Assembly: GCA_024345305.1 (NCBI GenBank)
Contig: BRON01000007.1
Coordinates: forward strand, 1,426,001-1,490,000
DNA length: 64,000 nucleotides
From: Mrakia gelida
Lineage: Eukaryota; Basidiomycota; Tremellomycetes; Cystofilobasidiales; Mrakiaceae
Reading direction: 5' to 3'
The notes under the pieces are model-generated. The model was given only the letters and a program-made list of their open reading frames with translations. It was not told where the DNA came from and did not search any database. This document shows, piece after piece, positions 1-10,917 of the stretch; position 1 is the stretch's first letter, and every line of letters begins with the position of its first letter. A program made the translations under genes and the position numbers.

Positions 1-3000
1 AAGACCTACGACGAGGCTGGTATCTTACCTTTAGCGACCTGCTCGCTCTTCAGCTATCTCACCTACTGTAAGTCTTCCTTTCCTCCTTTCTTCCCTCGCG
101 CGCCCTGCCGGCTTCGACCGAAGGGGTACGAGATGGGGCGCTGAGGGATTGGAAGAAGTTTTTTGCGAGGTTGGAAGGGTGGGGAGATCTTCTCTATGGA
201 TAGAAGATCCTCTCGGTTGTACTCTTGGAGGTCATGACTTCGATATCGAGCAGGAGAAGCTCCGAGTCGATGCCGAACGCGTCGCGAAACTGACGACCCT
301 TATCTTCCTCTTCCTTTCTTCTCTTTCTTCCAGCCTGGTGCAACCCGATCATGACCCTCGGATACCAACGGTTCGCTCATCCATCCCTTTTATCTATCTC
401 ACACGCACCTCTGACTGCTTTTTGATTCCTTCAGACCTCTCCAACCAACAGATCTCTGGCAGATGGATCCAACGCGACAAGCCTCCCTCCTCTCCGCCAA
501 CCTCGATGCTTCTTGGACTCGTCGGCAGAAGGAAGCCAAGGCCTACAACTCGGATCTCGCTTCAGGACACATCCCCGTTCCTCTCTCTCTTCGCATCAAG
601 TGGTCGTTCGGAGGAGGATCGAGGGAGGAGAAGGAGAGGAGCTGGAGAGCTGTCGAGGGGAGGAAGGAAGCGAGTTTGGGGTGGGCGATTGTTGAGCAGT
701 TCAGGTTGTTCTACGGGCTTGCTGTGGTGTTCAAGATCTTTGGAGATACTTGTCAGCTGATGGTGAGTTTTGGGAGTCTGTGCCGCGGGGAGTTCGGGGA
801 AGAAGACGACGACGCGCCGCAAACTGACCCTCGATTTCTCACAACGGCTTCTCTTTCCCCTTTTTCCTTCCTTTTTCGTAGAGTCCCATCCTCGCCAAAG
901 CCATCATCGTCTACGCTCAAGAAACCTACGCCGCCAAGGCTGCGGGTACTGCTCTTCCGTCGAAGGGACGAGGAGTTGGAATGGCGTTGGGGATGTACCT
1001 CCTCACGATGAGCTGGTCGATCTTACAGCATCAAGTTTGGTGGAGGGGAATGACTACGGGAGTGTTGATGCGAGCGGCTCTCACTTGCTCGGTGTACAAA
1101 CGAGCGCTCGTACTCTCCAACAACTCTCGAGCGATCTACTCGAACGGGAAACTGTGAGTTTGCTTGATCTCGCCCTCGTGTTCGAGGATGCCATCCTCTT
1201 GCCTCTACACAAGCTGACCCGTTCTTTCCACCTTCGTAGCATGAACCATCTCTCCACCGATATCTCGCGAATCGACTACTGCGTTGGTCTCCCCCTTCCT
1301 CCCCGCTCGTCGTTCCCTTCGCAACTCGCTGACTTACCCTTTCTTCCATCACACAGGCCATGTGGGCCCCTTCGATCCCTTCATCCATCCCCCAGATCGT
1401 TATCTGCACCTTGCTCCTCTGTCTTCAGATCGGTTCGTCCTCCTTCTCCCTCAAGAACTTCTCGCCACAACTGACCGACGCGTCGTCTTCCCCTTTCTTC
1501 TCTCGCACAGGTCCCTCGGCTCTCGCTGGAATCGCCTTCTTCTTCGTCATCATTCCTCTCCAGTCATGGACGATGCAGCTCAGCATCAAGGTTCGAATGA
1601 ACTCGATGACCTACGTGAGTCCATCTCGCTCAACGGAGCTCGAGCTCGAAGCTGAGACGCGTCGACTAACTCCTCGCCTTCCTCTTTCGCAGACCGATCA
1701 ACGGAGCAAGATCCTCCAAGAGCTGCTCGGAGCTATGCGAGTCATCAAATACTTCACCTTCGAACGACCGTACGCGAAGAAGATTGACGATCTACGAGCT
1801 GCTGAGCTTCGAGGAATCAGGTTCGTTCGCGTCTTCCTTCCTTTTGAACCTCTCCCTTCCATTCCCAAAGCGCATCTTTGCTGACTTCGCACCCGTTCTC
1901 GTCCTCCAGAACCCTTCTCATGATCCGAGCAACCAACACGGCCGTCGCGTTCTCCCTCCCCGTCATCTCGGCGGTCATCGCTCTCTGCTGCTACATCGGA
2001 CTCGGAAACGACTTGAACCCGGCCAAAGTTTTTACCGCTATGTTCGTATCCCCTCCCTTTCTCTTCTCGCCTATCTTATCACCACCGCTGACCTCCCCTT
2101 CGTTCTTCTCTCTCGCCCTCTTGTCCACAGCTCGCTCTTCCAACTTCTTCGTCAACCCCTCATGCTTCTTCCCACCGCTCTCTCGGCTGCCACCGACGCC
2201 TACGCCGCCTGTCACCGACTCACTGGAGTGAGTAATGCTCGCTCTCCCATCGCATCTCTTTATGACTGAACTGACCGACCCTGGTCTCCTCCTTTCCACA
2301 GCTCTACGAAGCCGAAACGATGGACACCACCCTCTCCACCGACTCCTCCCAGAGGGAAGCTCTCGTCGTCGATGGAGCCGAGTTCGAATGGGTCGGACTT
2401 CCCGAGGAAACCGAGGAGGAGAAGACCAAGAAGGACAAGAAGAAGGCGACCAAGCTCGGAGGCGGACGAGGATCTCCTCACAAGGACAGTCTCGATACTC
2501 AGGAGTTCGTCGCTTCGGACCCGTTCAGGATTAGGGACTTGTCGCTCTCGATCGAGAAGGGGAGCTTGGTGGCGATTTGTGGACCTGTTGGGAGTGGGAA
2601 GTCGAGTCTTCTTCAGGGTCTCATCGGAGAGATGAAGCGGGTTTCTGGGAGCGTCACGTTCAACGGAAGGGTCGCTTACTGTCCTCAGAGTGCATGGATT
2701 ATGAACGCGACTGTTCGAGAGAACATCCTCTTCGGACGGCCGTTCGACGAGCAGAGGTACTGGAAGGTGGTCGAGGAGGCTTGTCTGCTTCGTGAGTCTC
2801 ACTCATCTTCGCTTCGTTTCTCTCTCCCTCGCTTCTTCTTCTCCTTTGACTGATTAAGATCCATCCTCGCCTTACAGCCGATTACGAGATGCTTCCATCT
2901 GGTGACATGACCGAGATTGGAGAAAAGGGAATCAGTGAGTCGCTTGGTTCTGGTCGAACAAGCGAGCCTTCGTTTCGTCGACGCGTCGAGCTGACTTCGT

Positions 3001-6000
3001 TCCTTTCTTTCTCAGACCTTTCTGGTGGACAGAAGCAGCGATGCAACATCGCTCGAGCCCTTTACTTTGACGCCGACGTCATTCTGTTCGACGACCCGCT
3101 TTCTGCCGTCGATGCTCATGGTGAGTCGGTTCTCACCAGTTTTCGTCTCGTCCTCCTCGTCCTCCTCGATCTGACTCCCTTCCCTCATTCTCCCCCTTCT
3201 CCAGTCGGTCGAAGTCTCTTCCAGGGTGCCATCGTAAATGGACTTCGAGCTCGAGGAAAGACTGTCATCCTGGTTACCCACGCCCTCCACTTGTGAGCTC
3301 CCGATACATCTCGTCTTCGAGGTCTTCATTTCTGACCGTTTCGTTTCGACGCCTCGCTCTCCAGCCTCCCCTTCGTGGATCGAATCCTCACCCTCGAGAA
3401 CGGAACCGTCGTCGAGGATGGAACTTACGACGAGCTCGTCGTCAACCAAGGACCTTTCTCGAGGCTCATGAAGGAGTTTGGAGGAGCTGCCGAGGAGGAG
3501 GAAGAGGAGGAGAAGGAAGCTGAGGCTGAAGCCATCGAGGCCATCGACGTCAAGATGGAGAAGAAGAGGGATGGGTTGACGAGGATGATGTCCGCTCAGG
3601 AGGTAGTGGAGGTGGACGAGAAGAGGGAGGACGAGATGAGGCAGCAGGAGACGGAGGAGGCTGAGGTTGCAAGGAAGGTCGAGGTGAGTGTTTGCCTTGC
3701 CCTCGTCGCTGTCGCGGAGAGCGTTGAGCTGATCATCTTCGTTCTCTCTCTCAGGGAAAACTTATCCTCGACGAGAAGCGAGAGACGGGAACCATCAAGT
3801 CCTCGGTTTACTCGACCTTCTCCAAAGCTGGTACGTTCGCTTTTCTTTCCTCGACAGCGCGGCGATCGAAACGCTGACTCCTCCTTCTTCCGTCCTTCAG
3901 GTTACGGAACGGTTCTCATCCCCTCGATCCTGCTACTCTGTGTTCTGATGCAAGGAGCTCAGACCATGGGCTCGTACTGGATCGTTTGGTGGCAGGCTGA
4001 GTGCGTCCCTGTTTCCGTCTTTTCCTTCGACGCGTACCGAAACTGACGTCCTTGCTCGCTTCCTCTCCTTTCCTTCTTCAGTCACTGGAACCGATCTACT
4101 GGCTTCTACGTAAATGTCGTTTTTTAATCTCTTCACCTCGTCGAAAGAATGCTGACTCCTCCGTTTTTCTCTTACAGATGGCCGTTCGTTCAACTTCGTT
4201 TTGATCTCTTCGCTTTCTATCTCCTCTCGCTGAACTAAACTTCTCCTCTTTCCACAGCTCTACGCCGCACTCGGAATCACTCAAGCTCTCATGACTCTCA
4301 TCCTCGGTCTGACGATGGCCTTCTTCAACTTTTATGCCTCGAGAAACCTCCACAAGAACGCCGTCCACCGAGTCTTTTTCGCTCCATCGTCCTTCTTCGA
4401 CACTGTACCCCTCGGACGAGTGAGTTCTGTTAATCACCCGACGCTCTAAAGCTCGAGCTGATCTCTTTCCTCGCTTTCAGATCATGGGAGTCTTCGGAAA
4501 GGACTTCGACACGATCGACAACATCTTGCCCGAGTCGCTTCGAAACGTCGTACGTCCTTCCCCTCTCCCCTTCCTTTTCTCTCCTTCATCTTCTGACATT
4601 CAGCCTACTTCGAACTCAGGTGATGACGGTCTCGAACGTGATCGGATCCATCATCTTGATCACCGTCTTCGAGTATTACTGTGAGTCCCTCGTCTACCTC
4701 CTCGTCGCGTCGTTCGAGTTGAGATTCTGATCGTTCCCTTGTTTCCTCTCGCTCGACCAGTCATCATCGCGGCCATCTTCGTCGTCTTCGGATACGTCTA
4801 CTTCCAGCGTTACTACCAGAAGAGTGGCCGAGAGCTCAAGAGGATCGACTCGATGCTTCGAAGTCTGCTCTACTCTGTAAGATCACCTTCGCGATGCTCT
4901 GTTCTTGCCTTCGAGACGTCCGCTGACTTGCTGCTCCCTTTTATTCTGCTCAGCACTTCTCGGAGTCTCTCTCGGGTCTCGCTACCATTCGAGCTTACGG
5001 GGAAGCTGGTCGATTTGTCAAGGAGAACGAGCACCGAATGGACATCGAGGTTCGTTGACCCTGCCGCTCGCCTCTTCTCCTTCACTGCTCGCTGACTTTT
5101 CCCCTCCTTTTGATCCCTCAGGATCGAGCCTATATCCTCTACACTACTACCCAACGATGGCTGGCCATTCGGCTCGACGCCATCGGATCGCTCCTCATTC
5201 TCGCGGTCGCACTTCTCGTCTCTGTTGGATCGTCCGGAATCAGCCCTTCGCAAACAGGTCTCCTCCTCACTTACACGGTATCCCTCGTTCAGATGTTCGG
5301 AATGCTCACGAGGCAGACTGCCGAAGTCGAGAACAACATGAACGGAGCTGAGAGGTTCGTCGCGTCTCTCACTCGATCTCCTCGAACTTCTCTCTGACCT
5401 TTCGTCCATCCCACTTCCTACAGGATCACGAGCTACACCGACCACGCCGTTCCTCAGGAGGCAGCCTACGAGAGGGAAGATACCCAACCTCCCCCGAGTT
5501 GGCCGGACCACGGAGCCCTCGAGTTGAAGGACGTGTACATGAGCTATCGAGCTGGGTGAGATCCGTCTCCCGAGTCTCGACTTTTCTTGGTTTCGTGAGA
5601 GACTGACTTTGCTCTCTCTCGATCCAGTCTTCCCGCCGTTCTCAAGGGTATCAACCTGTCGATCAAGGGTGGAGAGAAGATCGGAGTCGTAGGAAGGACG
5701 GGAGCTGGAAGTGAGTCGCGTCGTCGTTCTTCTCGACCTTACTTCCTCGACGCGATTGCTGACTACGAAAAGCGACACTACCTCTTGTTCTCAGAGTCCT
5801 CGATCATGTCTGCTCTCTTCCGTCTCGTCGAGTGAGTCCTCGGACTCAGACTCGTTGCTTTTCTTCCTTCGACGCGTTCGGGTCTGACTTCTTCTTTCTC
5901 GGCAGGCTCTCGTCCGGATCTATCGCCATCGACGGCGTGGATATCTCCACCATCGGGCTCAGGAATCTTCGTGAATCCATCGTCATCATCCCTCAAGATC

Positions 6001-6977
6001 CTCTGCTGTTTTCGGGGACGATCAGATCGAGTGCGTTCCTTTTCTTCTTGGCCGACAAAAAGACCTCGAACGCGTCGCTGACTCCCCTCTCTCCTTCCCT
6101 TTCCTCAGACCTCGACCCCTTCAGCGTCTATGACGACATCCGTGCGGTCTTTTCTCTAATTCCCACACCCCTCGAACGCATGCTTACTCTTCGCTTTCGT
6201 CTTGTCAGGTCTGTGGGACGCCATGAAACGAGCTCACCTCGTCGGTTCAGAATCGGAATCGACGGACGACGCCAGCCCCGACGAGAGGTTCTCTCTGGAT
6301 ACTGTGATCGAGGAGGAGGGTAACAATCTCAGTGTCGGACGTGAGTCAAACCTTCTCCCTCTCTCAGACTGCGAACCGCCCGCGTACTGATTCTTTCTCG
6401 CCCTCGACTTCGACAGAGCGATCCCTCGTCTCACTCGCTCGAGCTCTCGTTCGAGAAGAGGCTCGCATAGTGATTCTCGATGAGGCTACAGGTGAGTCAC
6501 TCTTCCCTCCAGAAGACGAGGCGGGATTGGACGCTGAGGGAGGAGAAAGAAGATGCGGATCCCGCTCCTGCAAAGCTTCCGAGCCCTTTCCTGATCTGAC
6601 CCCCATCCGTATCGATCCTTCCACAGCTGCCGTCGACCTGGAAACGGACTCCAAGATTCAACAAACGATCCGAACGGAGCTGAAGGACAAGACTTTGCTC
6701 TGCATCGCTCATCGACTTCGAACCATCAGTCAGTCCCATCTCCTTCTTTCGCGCACGCGTCCTTCGCCGCCAACCCCAAAGGCACTTCACTGACCTCGTC
6801 TCGATCTCCTACTTCCTCCGTTCAGTATTCTACGACAAGATCCTAGTTCTCGACGCTGGACGAGTCGCCGAGTTCGACACTCCTCAGAATCTGTTTGCTA
6901 AGCAGGATTCGATCTTCCACTCGATGTGCCTCAAATCTTCCATCACCGGCGACGAGATCGCTCGGGCCAACGCATAG
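1..6977 (+). CDS. ABCC-type full ABC transporter, YOR1-like (5' partial)
   Basis: Plasma-membrane or vacuolar ATP-driven exporter of organic anions or drugs (family knowledge). The 5' end lies outside the window; translation begins in the N-terminal linker ([20 protein letters not shown]), followed after a ~260-bp intron by [18 protein letters not shown], which is typical of ABCC/YOR1 proteins. Transmembrane domain 1 is encoded at about 0.7-2.2 kb. NBD1 has Walker [10 protein letters not shown], signature LSGGQKQR and Walker [13 protein letters not shown] at 2.5-3.2 kb. A very acidic Glu/Lys linker follows at 3.4-3.7 kb, then TMD2 at 3.9-5.4 kb. NBD2 has GRTGAGKSS, LSVGQRS and [14 protein letters not shown] at 5.6-6.7 kb. 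The stop is TAG at 6975-6977. About two dozen short introns interrupt the gene. One exon, 4178-4183, is only 6 nt (ATGGCC) and joins GFY to LYAALG. Substrate cannot be read from sequence. Other ABCC members (YCF1/BPT1-like) are less likely because no N-terminal TMD0 can be judged here. Confidence 0.9.
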
Positions 6978-7505
6978 ACTACTTTATCATCTGGACGCTC
7001 ATCTCTTTCTCCGCATCTCTTCCTCTATTCTTTCAACTTTGCCTCGGATCAGTTTGGGCCGTCGCATCTCGTCTCCCTTCGTCTCGATCTACTGTTTCTA
7101 CTAGCTTACCTTATCACCCCGGGCTTTCTTAGACTTTCTAGAATTTTTTCTATCTCTCTCCTGATGACATCCACGTGCTCGTTCTTGAAGCCTTCGGTTG
7201 TTGGAAGCAAAAAAAGGGAAAGCGTCGAGCGACGACGCGTCTGCTCGACTCCCCTCGTCCGCCCGCTCCCCTCAAAATCCATGACCGGATCTTTCAGCTT
7301 CTGATCTTTTCACTTCCAGGTGCTCCTGACTTGAAAGAAAACAGAAACCGAGACGAAATAGACTCGGTGACGATGAGCTTCTCCTCCTCCGCCCACCGCC
7401 TTCGCCTGTCAGCTCCAACTTTCGCAGGCCAACGGCGACCCTCTCCCCTCCCTCCTTCCTCTTCCTTTTCTCCCTCAAGATCAACCACGACGACGACTAG
7501 CAGGG
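6978..7505. other. Intergenic: transporter 3' end / ZUP1 promoter
   Basis: No convincing exon. It holds the presumed 3' UTR of the ABC transporter and the upstream region of the next gene on the same strand. A GACGCGTC palindrome lies near 7227. I see no TATA box that can be argued. Confidence 0.5.
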
Positions 7506-10500
7506 ATGGCCTCGACATGTCCAGTCTGTCAAAACAAGATAGATGCAGACGAGACGGCCTTCGCGTAAGCTCGACCACCCCTTCCTGTCTTGAGCTCGAA
7601 GCTCGACGTTGACTTCCCTTCTCTCACCTTTCATTTTGCCCTCAGCTACCACGTGTCTCGCCATTTCGATCAAGACGAGTCTGGAGATGATGCTGGAGGA
7701 GGATGGATGGGTGGGGATCTCTGGCAGGACGATGCAGATGGGTTTGATTGGGAAGGAGGGCGAGAAGAGGGAGGGGGAGGAACAGCAGGGTGAGTCGTCG
7801 TTTCTCTCCCTTCTTCTGCCCGTCTTCTTCCGCTTTCTCGTTCACATGATGGGCCGGAGGATTTGCTCTCCGTGGCTATGATCGAATGATGACGAAGCTG
7901 GGTGGTGGTGGGCTCTTTCCCTCGAGCTCTGTTGGAGGGGAGGAAGGAGGTCGAGCTCACCATCCGGTTTCCTTCCTTCGTCGAGCTCCCTCCCTTCTCC
8001 CAAACCTCCTTCAAGCCTGTTGCCCGTCGTCCCTGCCTCTCGTTCCCGTCTGACTCACCCCTCGCTCCGTCTCTCTTTCCCCTTTCGACCCAGGCTGCGG
8101 TTGAGAGGAGGAGGGACGGAAGGAGAGTCATCTCGAGCAGGAGCCAGAGGAGAGAGCTTTCTTTCTCCTCCCAACGAGCTTAGAGGACTCCGAAAGAAGC
8201 TCTCCTCCCTTCTTCTAGGATCCTCGAAGGGGAAAGAGAGGGCTGACGACGAGAGGGGAATGGAGGAGAACCTCAGAGGTGGAAGGAGCGGAGTTCTGAG
8301 CCTCTTTCGGTGAACATCGTCGTCACCACTCTTCGTTCGAGGCTGGGAGACGGGAAACTGACTCTCTACTCGTCTTCGTATCGTCGTGGCTCACGCAGAC
8401 GACCCAAAGCTCAAACTGCTTGTCCGATCTGCTCTCTCGACATGGACGATCTGGACCTGAGAGAACGCGAGGATCACGTCTCTGCTCACCTCGGTTCGTC
8501 CCTCGTCTTTCTTCCTCGACTACTCATGTTTTCTTCATTCTGCATGCTGACTCCCAGTCTTCTCCTCTCCTCCTTTGGATCCACCAGAAGAAGAAGACGA
8601 AGATCACGGCGCAGTCCCCTTCCCTCCCTCCTCGGACGGCCACGACCAAACAGCTGCCTCCAGCTCGTCGACAGGTCCAGCTTCCTCCTCCCATCGAGAC
8701 AAACGCGATCTCACATGGTCTCCCGTCAACACCCCCACGACTTCTCTGCCTTCCAACATGACTCCTGGTTCGTACTCTCTCCTCGTCGTCCCATCACGAT
8801 CCACGACGCGTCGTCTGACCCTCCTCTACCTCTTTCGCAGGTCTCATCCCTCTCCTCCATTCACTCCTCCTATCCTCACCCCCCACTCGCTCAGCCATCC
8901 TCTGCAGACCTCTAGGAACCACTCATGTCGCATCACTCGTCGGATACGACACGCTGTGGGGGTGCGGTTATCGAAACTTTCAGATGGCGACCTCGTCCCT
9001 CCTCGGGGCTGGTCTCTACACCGACGTCGAGGGTCTCGCGGGAGCCAAGATTGGAGACTCAGGGGTTGGGATTGCGACGTTACAGAGCTGGATCGAAGGG
9101 GCGTGGGCCGAGGGGTGGGATAAGATCGGGAAGGCTCAGTTGAAGGGGAGGTTGAAAGGGCAGAAGAAGTGGATCGGGACGGGGGATGTTTGGGTCGGGA
9201 TGATGAACAGAGGGATAAGGTGAGTCGAACTTGGTCTTGAGCCGAATGGAAGGGGATGGCGAGGCTTCGCATTCTAGGAAAGTAGATCGAGACGAGACGA
9301 GAACTGACGCGTTCGCGAACCTCTTCTTTCCCTCGCAGATGTACTCTGAGTCAGTCCTAGACTCGAATCAATGTGCCTCTCTTTGATTCCACAGACTGAT
9401 CGTCCTCCTCTTCTCTCGCACAGCCGACTTCCCGAAGACTAAAAGCTCGGAAGCTGTTCCTTCGCACATCCTTCTTCAGCGATGGGTCGTCAACTACTTT
9501 GTTCGTCCCCTCGGCTCCTGCCCTCCTTTTTTCTCGACTGTCCTTCGAACGAGCCTGATTTTGAGTTACCCCTATACTTTCTCAGAACTCCGACTCTTCG
9601 AAACCTTCTCAAGGAACGAGCAAATCAGCCTTCGACGTCGTGATACAGTCGCAAGGTCAGAGCATCAGGGTCAGCGACAAGTTCCCGTTGATCCTACAGG
9701 TGAGTCGACCTCTTTTCGGACTCTCCGCGAGTCTTGCCGACTTGACTGATGCCGTTTCCTTGCTTCTTCCTCGCAGCACCACGGACATTCGCGAACCATC
9801 GTCGGAACCGAAACGACCAAGAACGGCGACACGAGTTCGTTTTCCTTTCCGCTTCTCCTGAAACTCCTCGTTTCGCGAGCCCTGAAAGTCGAGCTGACCT
9901 TTCGATTCCCTGTCGTCTCAGATCTGCTCCTCTTCGACCCAGCCAAAACAATCCCTTCGAATCTCCGACGACTCGCCATCAAAGACTTCAACTACGCTCG
10001 CGACCTCGCCGCCTCCTCCTCTTCCTCCTCGAATCCCAACGGCAGCTCCTCCTCGCTATCCTCCTCGTCCAAACCATCTCCTCCCTCAGCAACGAAGGAC
10101 GTCGTCGACCTGTGCGGATCGTCAGGCGACGACGACGAAGAGGGAGCCGACGACGAGGGAAAGGGGAGGAAGAGGTTGGGCTCGATGTTTGGGCTCAAGA
10201 AGGACGGGAAGAAGAAGCTCAAGACTGATGGGAAGGGAGACGAATCTGGGAAGAAGAGGGAGAAGTTCACGGGAGACGTAGGAGACGCGTTGAAGGTGTT
10301 TCGAGTCAAGTGAGTCGTCGTCATGCACTTCATTTCCCCTCGACCTCGACATCGCGGTGATAGCCAGCCAGGCTGACTACCTATTCCCCCACGTGTCCCA
10401 TCTTCTCCTCTCGCAGTCTTAAAACTCTCAAGTTCGTCCTCGCCTCTTTTCTTCGCGTCCGTCTTCTCGAGCTCACCCCCTCCCCTTTTCCCTCCCTCTC

Positions 10501-10614
10501 TCCCGCAGGAGAAACTCGGAATACCAGATCCTCTCCTTCACCGGAGAACCCCTCATACCCAAGAGCCAGAGGGAGAGGTACAAGCTCGTCGTCAGCACGA
10601 TCATCAGCCATTGA
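7506..10614 (+). CDS. ZUFSP/ZUP1-type deubiquitinase (peptidase family C78) with two zinc fingers
   Basis: Cysteine protease of the C78 family; the family includes UFM1 proteases and the K63-chain-specific deubiquitinase ZUP1/Mug105, which acts in genome maintenance (family knowledge). The start ATG at 7506 gives MASTCPVCQNKIDADETAF, then after an intron YHVSRHFD: a first C2H2-type finger (C-x2-C, H-x3-H). A second finger follows near 8.4 kb (CPICSLDMDD...HVSAHL). The catalytic domain begins about 8.86 kb with GTTHVASLVGYD, then WGCGYRNFQM carrying the nucleophile Cys. The second half of the triad is visible as HSRTIVGTE (His) and LLLFDP (Asp) at 9.78-9.95 kb. A low-complexity Ser/acidic/Lys insert precedes the C-terminal strand RNSEYQILSFTG. 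Stop TGA at 10612-10614. The exon between the two fingers (about 8.09-8.31 kb) is the least certain part. The tandem fingers argue for the ubiquitin-specific ZUP1 branch rather than an UFM1 protease. Confidence 0.85.
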
Positions 10615-10917
10615 GGAGGATCAAGAGATCCGGTCGAACTCGACGGAGGGAGAGAGAGGGAGGGGACAGCAGCAGCCGGTAGCTTAGCATTTCACATAAC
10701 GACTATGAACGAGCATTTCTTTCTTCCTTGGCTCTCTCTTCCCTGGAAGGTTTTCTCTCTCTCGGTGACCAAGAAGACATAGCAGGAGGGCAAGCGTGGG
10801 TGAGAGACCGAGTCGTCGGCGAAGTCCGTTCAGCCCAACGATTTGAGCTCGCCTTCCTCCCTTCACGTTTTGCAGTTTCGCCCCCATCCATCACACGCTT
10901 CCCCTTCCCAGCCCACC
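10615..10917. other. Intergenic: ZUP1 3' end / CPS1 promoter
   Basis: About 300 bp with no exon-like signal. The 60 bp before the CPS1 ATG are pyrimidine-rich, as is common upstream of starts in this window. Confidence 0.4.

Noticed and set aside
4870..5778. A 302-codon minus-strand frame inside the ABC transporter.
   Set aside because: It spans several transporter exons and introns in antisense and has no start context or domain.
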